Assembly: GCA_002347125.1 (NCBI GenBank)
Contig: DDXG01000151.1
Location: 14,109 to 22,817, forward strand
Source: Phycisphaerales bacterium UBA2266
GTDB taxonomy: Bacteria > Planctomycetota > Phycisphaerae > Sedimentisphaerales > Anaerobacaceae
Direction of reading: 5' to 3'
DNA length: 8,709 bases
Shown here piece after piece: positions 1 to 6,041 of the stretch (position 1 is its first letter; each line of letters opens with the position of its first letter). The notes under the pieces are model-generated. The model was not told where the DNA came from and ran no database searches. It worked only from the letters and a program-made list of their open reading frames with translations. The position numbers and the translations under genes are program-made.

Positions 1-181
1 CTACCCGCTATCCCGTCAATTCGCTACCCATCATCCCGTGCCCATCTACCCGTTATCCCGAGCTTTCAGGGGTATCGCCTACCTGCCATCCCGAGAAAAC
101 CACGCACACCCTACCCGCTATCCCGAGACGTTCTCAGGCTCTGTGGATAAGTCGATCTCCAATTGCCTACCCGCTATCCCG
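1..181. repeat. Plasmid origin iterons: six 15-bp direct repeats
   Basis: Six same-direction copies of a 15-bp repeat, consensus CTACCCGYYATCCCG, start at 1, 24, 46, 79, 111 and 167. Copies 1, 5 and 6 are identical (CTACCCGCTATCCCG); copies 2, 3 and 4 differ from them at two, one and two positions. Start-to-start distances are 23, 22, 33, 32 and 56 bp, so the first five lie at about two or three helical turns and would face the same side of DNA. Each unit is itself an imperfect doublet (CTACCCG then CTATCCCG). Iterons next to a TrfA-like gene are the usual binding sites for the initiator in theta-replicating plasmids; that role is inferred. The array may continue to the left of the window. 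Confidence 0.9.
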
Positions 182-1038
182 ATAGTGGTGCCTTGACTCT
201 TTGGTTGTTTCCTGACAACTACGCAATCGCCCTCGTCCACCTGACATCCCCATCCTGTTGCCGCCATGAGCTGGTCGAGCGCCCGGCGCAGGACCTGGCG
301 GAACTTCCATAGTTCGCCTTCCTCTGCCCCGCACAATTTCCTGATGGTTTCGACCTTGTAGCGGTATGGGGACGCATGGGTCGAGTAGAAGGCGTGGAGC
401 CACTGTGCCAGCGGATGTCGCCTGAGTTGCTGACGCTGGACATAATCCAGTTGGGTCCACTGTCCGGTTCCGTAAAGCAGGGCGATCTTCGGATTGATTT
501 CGATGACATACCTACCGGTGATCTCGTCCCGGGTGCCCCCATGGATGAGCGGACCGAAGTAAGTGCGGTCCCCATCCGTGATCCGAACCACGCAGGCCGC
601 CAGGTCATAAAGCGCATTCTTCAGCCATTCGCAGTCGCTCTTGCCCGTATTCCGTCCAATGGACTTGAGGAACGCATAAGCAGTGAATTCGATGCGTTTG
701 CCCGTGCCTTGATCCTTTCCCAGGGTCAGGCATTGCTCCCAGACATCGAGGTGATGCTGCATGAGATTCGGGCCACGAGTAATGAATACTTCCACCCCAT
801 CAATGGAGGCGACATGCCGTTCTACGGCATAGGTGCGTCGCTCCTTGGGCGAGATGCCGAACAAAGCCGATCTCAGGGCGCCATTTGGCAGGCCTCGCCT
901 GTTATCCGGCCAGTCCGGGAGCCCGGCAGCAATGGTGTCCTGCTCTTGCCGCTGTTTGACTCGGCTCGAAAGTTGAGTAGCCGCCGACACTGCATTCTGG
1001 CGGGCGTGCTTGGGTGATAAAGGAACGGCGCTGTCCAT
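118..1038 (-). CDS. trfA: TrfA-like plasmid replication initiator protein
   Basis: A 306-aa protein of the TrfA family, the initiators of IncP-type plasmids, which bind origin iterons and recruit host DnaA and helicase. The conserved block starts near residue 51 with PNGALRSALFG, followed by an ERRTY segment, then LDVW (97-100) and an LRRHPLAQWLHAFYSTH segment near residue 205. These are the landmarks of the TrfA winged-helix region. RK2 TrfA has 382 aa, so this copy is shorter, mostly at the N-terminus. The gene points towards the iterons: its last codons lie inside the array, with iteron 6 coding for GIAG and the TAG stop (118-120) inside iteron 5. The ATG at 1038 has no clear ribosome binding site, so the start is less certain than the frame. 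The symbol is by family; the protein is a distant relative of RK2 TrfA rather than an orthologue. Confidence 0.88.
   Translation of the reverse strand: MDSAVPLSPKHARQNAVSAATQLSSRVKQRQEQDTIAAGLPDWPDNRRGLPNGALRSALFGISPKERRTYAVERHVASIDGVEVFITRGPNLMQHHLDVWEQCLTLGKDQGTGKRIEFTAYAFLKSIGRNTGKSDCEWLKNALYDLAACVVRITDGDRTYFGPLIHGGTRDEITGRYVIEINPKIALLYGTGQWTQLDYVQRQQLRRHPLAQWLHAFYSTHASPYRYKVETIRKLCGAEEGELWKFRQVLRRALDQLMAATGWGCQVDEGDCVVVRKQPKSQGTTIGIAGRQLEIDLSTEPENVSG
142..150 (-). promoter_or_regulatory. DnaA box
   Basis: On the minus strand these nine bases read TTATCCACA, an exact match to the DnaA box consensus TTATNCACA. It lies between the fifth and sixth iterons, inside the 3' end of the initiator gene. 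A host DnaA site beside iterons is typical of iteron-type plasmid origins, where DnaA assists opening. Confidence 0.8.
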
Positions 1039-1222
1039 GCAGCAGAGTTGTACCAGACAGAACGATGAATTATTACGTTGAAAAGCGCACTTATTGGGCG
1101 CGTTTTGCTTTAATTTGCAGGTGGCATGCGCTCAATTTAGGGTGTCTGCTACTGCCCATAAGCTGATAGACTGCAACTGTTTTTTCTTTTGCAGAGAACA
1201 ATCCTGGCAACAAAATAAATGC

Positions 1223-1251
1223 TTGACGATATTAAACTAATATAGTATATT
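1223..1251 (+). promoter_or_regulatory. Strong sigma70-type promoter with palindrome over the -10 box
   Basis: TTGACG (1223-1228) and TATATT (1246-1251) are separated by exactly 17 bp, close to the sigma70 optimum in both boxes and spacing. A perfect inverted repeat AATATA-G-TATATT covers 1239-1251 and therefore the whole -10 box, which is a natural place for a repressor to act. Transcription would start near 1258 and run into the five-gene operon. This is the only good plus-strand promoter I found before 1331. Confidence 0.75.
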
Positions 1252-1263
1252 GTAAACCAATAG

Positions 1264-1307
1264 ATGCATTATTGCATTGTCAACACCAACCGGCGGTGAG
1301 TAGCCGG
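1264..1307 (+). promoter_or_regulatory. Leader of the operon with two small hairpins
   Basis: The predicted transcript leader contains ATGCA/TGCAT arms (1264-1268 and 1273-1277, 4-base loop) and a GC hairpin with arms CCGGC (1290-1294) and GCCGG (1303-1307) around an 8-base loop. The second hairpin ends 10 bases before the AAAGGAG ribosome binding site (1318-1324), so it could affect translation of the first gene. No T-run follows, so it is not a terminator. Confidence 0.4.
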
Positions 1308-1330
1308 GAAAACCTCGAAAGGAGCGAAAA

Positions 1331-2359
1331 ATGAACACGGAAGTCACCACCACCTCTCAATATCCTCTCACCGAAGCCCTTCGCCAGGCCCGCGCCATCC
1401 GGGAGCGCCTGGAAGACACCTACAAGATCAGCATCGACGAAAACGGCATCTGGGCCGGTAACGGCATCCTGCGCGGGACGGTGATCGATGATTGCGACGC
1501 CGTGCTCTCCAGGGACGAACAAGAGCAGGACTACATCTACGATGCAATCGGCACGGCCGCCGCCGAATCCAGCGAGATGTCCGGCAGCATCGAAATCAGC
1601 GGCACGACCTGGGGCTGGTCTCTCACCGAGATTGATGTGTCCGATGCTGAGGCCGCTGTGGAGGAGGCCCAAGAGGCTCTAGCGAGCAGCGACGAGCCTC
1701 GCCAGTGGCGTTGCGGAGATGATGGTGCAAGCTGGACCATCACTGCCTCCAGCGTGGCAGAGGCCCTGGAAAAATCCAACTCCGGCTACGATGCACCCTC
1801 TCCCGAGGAAGGAACCACCTGGGTACACATCAGCTGCTACTGCGAGGACACTGGAGAGGACGGCAGCACTACCCTCGCCATCGATCCCGAGGAGCCTGAT
1901 TGCTACGCCGATCATGAGCATGATTGGCTTGCCCCTCATTCCGTCGTCGGCGGCCTCAAAGAAAACCCGGGCGTGACCGGGAATGGCGGTGGTGTGGTCA
2001 TGGAGGACGTGTGTCGCCACTGCGGGCGCTACCGCGTCACGAACACGTGGGCGCAGGACCCGTACACCGGGGAGCAGGGTCTGGAGTCCGTGTCCTACCG
2101 CGACCCCGACGAGGCCAGCAAGCGGTGGGTGGAGCGCGAGGTGTTGAGGGCAGCCATGGTAGCGATGGATGGCATGGACGAGGTGGTGTCCTACGAGGAG
2201 GATTTCACCGATCCCGAAAACCAGCAAGTGTTCGTCGAACTCGCACAAGACGCCAACATGGATGCGTTCGAGGACGCGATGGTGGGCAAGGTAGACGGGC
2301 GGCTGATCGTGTCCGACCAAAACGGACGCACCGTGATCTATGTCGGGCAATACTGGTGA
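1331..2359 (+). CDS. Very acidic 342-aa protein of unknown function, possible metal site
   Basis: First gene of the plus-strand operon, with a strong AAAGGAG site six bases before the ATG. I do not recognise a named family. By my count there are about 71 Asp/Glu against 22 Lys/Arg, a net charge near -49 spread along the chain. A central segment has H195 and H197 (HEHDW) followed by C228 and C231 (CRHCG), a spacing that could bind one zinc. Between them is a Gly-rich stretch (VVGGLKENPG...GNGGGVV). The C-terminus ends in a hydrophobic beta-like segment (LIVSDQNGRTVIYVGQYW). No signal peptide or membrane helix is seen. Strong overall acidity recalls DNA-mimic anti-restriction proteins such as ArdA or Ocr, but there is no sequence match to them that I can see, so this is only a hypothesis. 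Its place in the same operon as an AcrVA2 homologue makes an anti-defence role plausible. Confidence 0.85.
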   Translation: MNTEVTTTSQYPLTEALRQARAIRERLEDTYKISIDENGIWAGNGILRGTVIDDCDAVLSRDEQEQDYIYDAIGTAAAESSEMSGSIEISGTTWGWSLTEIDVSDAEAAVEEAQEALASSDEPRQWRCGDDGASWTITASSVAEALEKSNSGYDAPSPEEGTTWVHISCYCEDTGEDGSTTLAIDPEEPDCYADHEHDWLAPHSVVGGLKENPGVTGNGGGVVMEDVCRHCGRYRVTNTWAQDPYTGEQGLESVSYRDPDEASKRWVEREVLRAAMVAMDGMDEVVSYEEDFTDPENQQVFVELAQDANMDAFEDAMVGKVDGRLIVSDQNGRTVIYVGQYW

Positions 2360-2371
2360 GGGAGAGCGAAA

Positions 2372-2983
2372 ATGACAAGCACCCTCTACTACATCAGCCG
2401 CGCCGATGATAGCAGCGACGGCCTCTTCGGCACCGCCGATCAATGCGCCCATTGGTATCTGACCTACGACGGCGGAGATTACCGCGTCTCCCCGAAGGTC
2501 GAGGACCAATACGATGACGACGACCAACTTGTGGCCGAGAAAGTCCAGGTCGATGAGGGCTACGGCCCCGTGTGGACCGTCGAGATTCGGGACCGGGCGA
2601 ATTTCCCGTTCCGGGACGTATTTCACGTCACCGCGCCGGACGTCGAGCAGGCCCTCGCGGACGTCCGGCAGGACATGGTGAACAACGTGCTGCTTGCTCG
2701 CCGGGGTGGTGATAGCCGGTTCTCGATGATCCCGGGTGAAATGGCCCTGCCCTATTTCATTCAGCCTGACGAAATGCGCCGGTTTTATGAGGACGCCAAC
2801 CAGCCTGCCACGGACGACCAGGACGAGGTGGTGGACTGGTTTTTCAATACCCGCCACTCCAACGCCGCGCTCCTGAAAATGCTGGCCCTGGTGGCCCAGC
2901 GGGAGCGGTCCCCCATTACGCCCGGTGAAGCCGAAATCCTCAAAACCCAGATCGAGGCACAAAACGATGAGCAACGGCCATAA
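2372..2983 (+). CDS. Acidic 203-aa protein of unknown function
   Basis: Second gene of the operon, starting 12 bases after the previous stop with a GGGAG site (2360-2364) seven bases before the ATG. The family is not recognised. About 39 acidic against 19 basic residues give a net charge near -20, with an Asp-rich run (QYDDDDQ) near residue 50. The first half is rich in Tyr, Trp and aromatic beta-like segments; the second half (from about residue 90) looks mainly helical. There is no signal peptide or membrane segment. The gene overlaps the start of the next one by 17 bases in a different frame, which implies coupled translation. Confidence 0.82.
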   Translation: MTSTLYYISRADDSSDGLFGTADQCAHWYLTYDGGDYRVSPKVEDQYDDDDQLVAEKVQVDEGYGPVWTVEIRDRANFPFRDVFHVTAPDVEQALADVRQDMVNNVLLARRGGDSRFSMIPGEMALPYFIQPDEMRRFYEDANQPATDDQDEVVDWFFNTRHSNAALLKMLALVAQRERSPITPGEAEILKTQIEAQNDEQRP

Positions 2984-3236
2984 CGTATTCGCCGTCCCTG
3001 ACGACCTGGCCAACAACTACCACGGTGCCGGCATCGCGCTGGCCGCCGTGGCGGGGGGCACCCTGGTCGGCTTGGCCTACCTCCGGGACATCATCGACGA
3101 ATTGGACGAGGGCGACGACGAATCCATCAAGCGCGCCCTGGGTGACCCGCGCCTGGGACCGACGGTGCGCTACCTGAGCGCCCTGGGCGAAGTCTACGTC
3201 GGGATGTGCTCTTGCCACGAATTTACGGAGCTCTGA
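2967..3236 (+). CDS. Small 89-aa protein of unknown function
   Basis: Third gene of the operon. The ATG at 2967 lies inside the end of the 203-aa gene and has GAGG at 2954-2957; an upstream in-frame GTG at 2925 would add 14 residues but lies deep in the previous gene and has no better site. The chain has a short Gly/Ala-rich hydrophobic stretch (about 22-39, GIALAAVAGGTLVGLAYL), too polar around it to call a membrane helix firmly, followed by an acidic helix (DIIDELDEGDDE) and a C-terminal GEVYVGMCSCHEF segment with two Cys. No family recognised. Confidence 0.75.
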   Translation: MSNGHNVFAVPDDLANNYHGAGIALAAVAGGTLVGLAYLRDIIDELDEGDDESIKRALGDPRLGPTVRYLSALGEVYVGMCSCHEFTEL

Positions 3237-3239
3237 CTT

Positions 3240-3665
3240 ATGAGCAAACCCTACACACTGACGAGCCGCCCGTGGTGGCTGTCCCACGCCGTGGCCACAC
3301 CACGCGGCATTGTCGTGGCAAGAGCCGACGCGCTGAGCACCATCGACCGCATGCCGACGCCGGCCGATATTGACTCTGGCGTTGCCCTCAACCAGTACGA
3401 CAGCTCCCCGGAGTGCCACGGTGAGCCGGTGCGGCTGATGGTCGATTTGACGGAGCAAGATTTGGCCGAGATGGGACTGGTCCCGGGCTCACTGGAGTGG
3501 CCCGAGGTCGTCGATGGCTCGCGCCCTAAAACCAACAAAACGGACGCGCCGGTCACGCAGGCCCATGCGCAGCATGCCATCGACTTGCTGGTCTCCGAGG
3601 GGCATTGTGATGACCCGGAGCCGCAGGACAAGACCCCGTGGCAAAAAGGGGACGACCGCCCATGA
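3240..3665 (+). CDS. 141-aa protein of unknown function
   Basis: Fourth gene of the operon, beginning three bases after the previous stop, with GGAG (3227-3230) nine bases before the ATG. Its TGA stop shares bases with the ATG of the next gene (ATGA at 3662-3665), so the pair is probably translationally coupled. The N-terminal half is compact and hydrophobic in places (WWLSHAVATPRGIVVARADAL), the middle holds a VRLMVDLTEQDLAEMGL segment, and the C-terminal third is polar and probably disordered (PKTNKTDAP..., EPQDKTPWQKGDDRP). I recognise no family. Constant linkage with the AcrVA2-like gene would suggest a partner or regulator role, but this cannot be judged here. Confidence 0.8.
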   Translation: MSKPYTLTSRPWWLSHAVATPRGIVVARADALSTIDRMPTPADIDSGVALNQYDSSPECHGEPVRLMVDLTEQDLAEMGLVPGSLEWPEVVDGSRPKTNKTDAPVTQAHAQHAIDLLVSEGHCDDPEPQDKTPWQKGDDRP

Positions 3666-4714
3666 CCCGCCCTCAATTCCAGCGGCGCATCCACCGCGCC
3701 CGCGTCATCCTGGACGTTGTGGCCCGCGCCTACCCGGGCGCTTGGAAAGCCATGGAACATTTCCGCTCCCTTCGGGGCTCCGTGCTCCCTCGCTGGCCAG
3801 AGTGGTGCTACGCCCCCCTCCACGCCGCCTACGCGGTCGTGTCCGGCGGCGGCGACAACCGCGTCCCGTTCGAGCGCTCCCACCACATCGGCATCCTGGG
3901 CGCCCTGGCCGCTTGGCGGATGGGCCAACCGATCATCCGCTTCGATCCGGCTCTCTATGCCCCTCTGGTTGAGACGCCGGTATCCGGCGACCTGCCGACC
4001 GAGTTGCTCTACCGGCTGCCGGCATGGGGACTCTACATCGAGACGCCGGACATGGCGATCTGGGGGCGTACCCTGCACGGCGTGTGGGTGCACCTGGACT
4101 GGTCCGATGAGGAGCCGGACGAGCTGCGCCTGCTGCTGGACGTGGCGGACTCGCCGGAGACTGCGCTGGACCCGCTGCTGGGCCTGGTGCCGATCCCCAT
4201 CATCCTGGGCCGGGGCACCGTGGCGGACGCTCTCCAGCGGGTGGTCGAGTCGGGAGCCAGGCAGGCCGCGGCGGACGGGTATCCCGACATCGACCCGGAC
4301 CTCAAGAATCCCGAGGCCCTGGCCGCTACGTTGGCCCCGGTCCTGTCCCTGGTGCTGTACTTGTGCAGCGACGAGCCGGATTGGTCCAAGCTGCCACCGG
4401 CAAATCCGACGCCCAAGCGGACCCGCCGCGATGGCTGGAGACTATTTCCGGCTGAGGGGGTGTCGGTGTGGGATGTCGGGACTCGTCTTGGCGCGGCGCT
4501 GCGGATGGCGTATCAGGCCGCCGAAACCGGCCAGGGGGACCCCGACCCCGACACCGGTCGGGCGCGGCCCAGGGCGCACATTCGCCGGGCGCATTGGCAT
4601 ACTTTTCTGGCCGGCGCGGAGCGGTCGGAACGGCGGGTAAAATGGCTGCCGCCGATCCCGGTCAATCTGGAGGACGTCGGGACGCTGCCGGCGACGGTAC
4701 GAAAAGTCCGGTAA
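3662..4714 (+). CDS. acrVA2: AcrVA2-family protein (anti-CRISPR homologue)
   Basis: A 350-aa homologue of AcrVA2, the Moraxella bovoculi inhibitor of type V-A CRISPR nuclease Cas12a (about 322 aa). From memory of that protein, matching landmarks come in the same order: a GALAAWR segment near residue 83, LYRLPAWGLYIETP near 118, LYLCSDEPDW near 234, FPAEGVSVWDVGTRLGAALR near 262, and the C-terminal signature HIRRAHWHTF (306-315) followed by VKWLPPIPVN (326-335), where AcrVA2 has HIRRGHWHGY and a VRW...FVN segment. AcrVA2 is reported to recognise nascent Cas12a and lower its mRNA. Whether this copy acts on Cas12a or on another target is unknown. The ATG at 3662 is chosen because it overlaps the previous stop and has AAGGGG upstream; a GTG at 3638 would add eight residues. 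It is the last gene of the operon, a site where plasmids often cluster anti-defence genes. The symbol is by homology only. Confidence 0.85.
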   Translation: MTRPQFQRRIHRARVILDVVARAYPGAWKAMEHFRSLRGSVLPRWPEWCYAPLHAAYAVVSGGGDNRVPFERSHHIGILGALAAWRMGQPIIRFDPALYAPLVETPVSGDLPTELLYRLPAWGLYIETPDMAIWGRTLHGVWVHLDWSDEEPDELRLLLDVADSPETALDPLLGLVPIPIILGRGTVADALQRVVESGARQAAADGYPDIDPDLKNPEALAATLAPVLSLVLYLCSDEPDWSKLPPANPTPKRTRRDGWRLFPAEGVSVWDVGTRLGAALRMAYQAAETGQGDPDPDTGRARPRAHIRRAHWHTFLAGAERSERRVKWLPPIPVNLEDVGTLPATVRKVR

Positions 4715-4720
4715 GCACAA

Positions 4721-4732
4721 AGCCTCCTGGGC
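4721..4732. terminator. Weak candidate bidirectional hairpin between convergent operons
   Basis: AGCC (4721-4724) and GGCT (4729-4732) form a 4-bp stem with a TCCT loop in the 20-bp gap between the two converging operons. The stem is short and there is only a weak T run after it on the plus strand, so it is a poor terminator by sequence; its position is the main argument. Confidence 0.2.
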
Positions 4733-4734
4733 TA

Positions 4735-5211
4735 CTATTTCCTGCGCTGCTGCTTTCTCCATTCCCAAGGCGGCACCGCCTGCGGTTCCGCCCAAAGTCC
4801 AAGCCGCGCCATCCTGGCGTTTTCCTCCAACTGGTAGTAGGCAGGATTGCGGGCGTACTGCCGATATACCCACGCCATGCCTCGGCGTAATTGCTCGGCG
4901 TTCACATCCGTGTTCTGGATCGTGATCCGGCACACCTTGCGGCGGTAGCGGTCTGTATCAGGGCAGTCGGCATGGGCCTCCTTGCCGAAAGCCAGATCGG
5001 ACAATGACTGCTTCGAACGCATGCCGAATGGCTGGGATTTTTCCGGGGCGTCGATTTGGGCCAGGCGGATTTTGTGCTGCTGGCGTTGGGCGTCCAGGAT
5101 GGTTATGGTGTCGCCGTCTGCTATCGAGACGACTTGGCCGTGGAGGGTTTCGGCGTTGGCGCTAGCTGCGAGTAATAGAACAACCAGCGGAGCCAAAAGA
5201 AGCTTGCTCAA
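4735..5211 (-). CDS. Secreted thermonuclease (staphylococcal nuclease family)
   Basis: A 158-aa calcium-dependent nuclease of the SNase fold, predicted to be exported. Residues 1-20 form a signal peptide (SKLLLAPLVVLLLAASANA, cleavage after ANA). The catalytic set of staphylococcal nuclease is conserved: D34 in DGDT, R49 and E57 in the RLAQIDAPE block with D54, and R91 in DRYRR; Thr41 of the model enzyme is Ala here. Cys83 and Cys94 could form a disulphide. Such nucleases are common on conjugative plasmids (for example Nuc of pKM101 and ParB of RP4). The start is TTG at 5211: an in-frame TAA lies directly before it, AAGGGA precedes it by a few bases, and the signal peptide begins there. It is the last gene of the minus-strand operon. 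Confidence 0.92.
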   Translation of the reverse strand: MSKLLLAPLVVLLLAASANAETLHGQVVSIADGDTITILDAQRQQHKIRLAQIDAPEKSQPFGMRSKQSLSDLAFGKEAHADCPDTDRYRRKVCRITIQNTDVNAEQLRRGMAWVYRQYARNPAYYQLEENARMARLGLWAEPQAVPPWEWRKQQRRK

Positions 5212-5280
5212 TTAACGTCCCTTCAATTCTGTTCGAATGGCTTCTGCCAGCAAATCCTCTGTGGAATACCAGCTCCCACG
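5212..5280 (-). other. In-frame extension after an amber stop
   Basis: Between the TAG of the 96-aa membrane protein and the nuclease start, the same reading frame stays open for 22 codons (RGSWYSTEDLLAEAIRTELKGR) and ends in TAA directly against the nuclease TTG. The stretch is protein-like in composition. It may be the former C-terminus of the membrane protein, cut off by a TAG in place of CAG or TGG, or chance, since an open run of this length is not rare. Confidence 0.3.
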
Positions 5281-5571
5281 CTAACGGCACTTATTCAGCA
5301 CTCGCTGCATAAGCCGGTGCTGATCCACGATGCTGATATATCCGTCCCGCTCCAGCAACTGCTTTGCATCATTCGCAGTTTGCGGAACGCTGAGCAGCAC
5401 GGTCACGGATAGGCGATACGGCTCTGGGGCTACTTCCGCATAGCCCGATCCACAGAAAAGCCGCCAAGTGGCACCAGTAACCCACGCAAACATCCACAGC
5501 ACAAGGGCGCTAAATAGCGCTCGATCTACTCTGCGCTCTGATTCGATGATTGCAGCAAACCCTGTTTGCAT
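5281..5571 (-). CDS. Small membrane protein of unknown function (96 aa)
   Basis: Not recognised. One membrane helix is predicted at about residues 18-36 (RALFSALVLWMFAWVTGATW), preceded by a charged IIESERRVDR segment that would favour a cytoplasmic N-terminus. The rest (LSVTVLLSVPQTANDAKQLLERDGYISIVDQHRLMQRVL) has alternating beta and helical character and would be periplasmic. The ATG at 5571 lies five bases after the previous stop, with AGG very close and GGA about ten bases upstream. A longer frame back to 5700 exists but overlaps the 77-aa gene. The frame continues past its TAG (see the next entry downstream), so the C-terminus may be truncated. Confidence 0.6.
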   Translation of the reverse strand: MQTGFAAIIESERRVDRALFSALVLWMFAWVTGATWRLFCGSGYAEVAPEPYRLSVTVLLSVPQTANDAKQLLERDGYISIVDQHRLMQRVLNKCR

Positions 5572-5576
5572 GACCT

Positions 5577-5810
5577 TTAGCGTCCGCGACGCATAACCCA
5601 TTGCCACACATGAATAGATGCCAACGACGTGAAGGCCGGAAATGCCGGCACCAGCATCAACAGGGCAAGCAGGTGATGTCCATGATCTACCGCAACACAC
5701 GAACCGGCCACCAATGCGACCGAAATAATGGTTCCGACATGGACAACCCAGTTCGGCGCGAATACCCAGCCAGGTAATTCATTTTGCGTCGAATGGATCG
5801 GGTATTTCAC
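5577..5810 (-). CDS. Small two-helix membrane protein (77 aa)
   Basis: The GTG start at 5810 overlaps the TGA of the preceding gene (GTGA) and has GGGAG about six bases upstream, so this start is preferred to an upstream in-frame one at 5870 that would lie inside the previous gene. Two hydrophobic segments, about 22-41 and 46-66, are joined by a short His-rich turn (DHGHH), and the C-terminus is basic (RRGR), giving a hairpin with both ends in the cytoplasm. No family recognised. Its neighbours, another membrane protein and a secreted nuclease, suggest a cell-envelope role. Confidence 0.68.
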   Translation of the reverse strand: MKYPIHSTQNELPGWVFAPNWVVHVGTIISVALVAGSCVAVDHGHHLLALLMLVPAFPAFTSLASIHVWQWVMRRGR

Positions 5811-6022
5811 GGCATTCTCCCGCAAGCGGCATCGTTCTCCGCTTGAATCATGTTGATCCGTGCCTGACAAGCGTACTCCAGGGATTCGTCGTGCGACACG
5901 GCCGCAGCAAACAACTCGATGGAATGAAGAAGGTTGCTCCTATAGTGCGAAGGCTGCGTTTCGTTGTAGCCAAGCAGTTCGAGCGCCTGATCGAGCCGTT
6001 CATTGCCATCAAGATTCATCAT
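5807..6022 (-). CDS. Small soluble protein of unknown function (71 aa)
   Basis: Starts MMNLDGNERLDQAL at an ATG at 6022 (a second ATG follows directly), with AAAGGGATA about five bases upstream. A longer in-frame version back to 6154 is rejected because it covers the preceding gene. The protein looks all-helical, with a helix LDQALELLGY, a turn, then two further helices (LLHSIELFAAAVS and LEYACQARINMIQAENDAA). Its stop overlaps the GTG of the 77-aa membrane protein. Family not recognised. Confidence 0.68.
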   Translation of the reverse strand: MMNLDGNERLDQALELLGYNETQPSHYRSNLLHSIELFAAAVSHDESLEYACQARINMIQAENDAACGRMP

Positions 6023-6041
6023 TTTGTATCCCTTTCCGCTT

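Larger units (their letters stand above)
1039..1330. promoter_or_regulatory. Divergent control region between initiator gene and plus-strand operon
   Basis: This 292-bp gap is AT-richer than both flanking genes. On the right half it carries the operon promoter and leader (listed separately). It also holds TTGCAG at 1115-1120 and 1189-1194 with the inverse CTGCAA at 1171-1176, a spaced inverted arrangement that could be a binding site. A GCGC-based imperfect hairpin with T-rich flanks lies at about 1081-1106. On the initiator side I find no convincing -35/-10 pair; a TAATAAT-like stretch near 1070 is the best -10 candidate. Function of these repeats is inferred only. Confidence 0.5.

Noticed and set aside
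1..181. CRISPR array
   Set aside because: Repeats are only 15 bp with gaps of 7 to 41 bp and no uniform spacer length; the initiator gene and DnaA box point to iterons.
376..1017. Plus-strand 213-aa open frame
   Set aside because: It is antisense to the TrfA-like gene, which carries clear family motifs.
1081..1106. Terminator or attenuator before the initiator gene
   Set aside because: The stem is only about 4 bp with a bulge; the T run is short. Noted in the control region but not called.
2925..2966. Earlier GTG start for the 89-aa protein
   Set aside because: It would lengthen the overlap with the 203-aa gene and adds a basic, unlikely N-terminus; the ATG at 2967 has GAGG upstream.
1679..3016. 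Minus-strand 445-aa open frame
   Set aside because: Long open antisense frames are common in GC-rich genes; it spans two plus-strand genes with good ribosome binding sites and has low-complexity His/Val-rich sequence.
3251..4093. Minus-strand 280-aa open frame
   Set aside because: Antisense to the 141-aa gene and the AcrVA2 homologue, no family features.
5811..5870. Longer N-terminus for the 77-aa membrane protein
   Set aside because: It lies wholly inside the 71-aa gene; the GTG at 5810 has a good ribosome binding site and a stop-start overlap.
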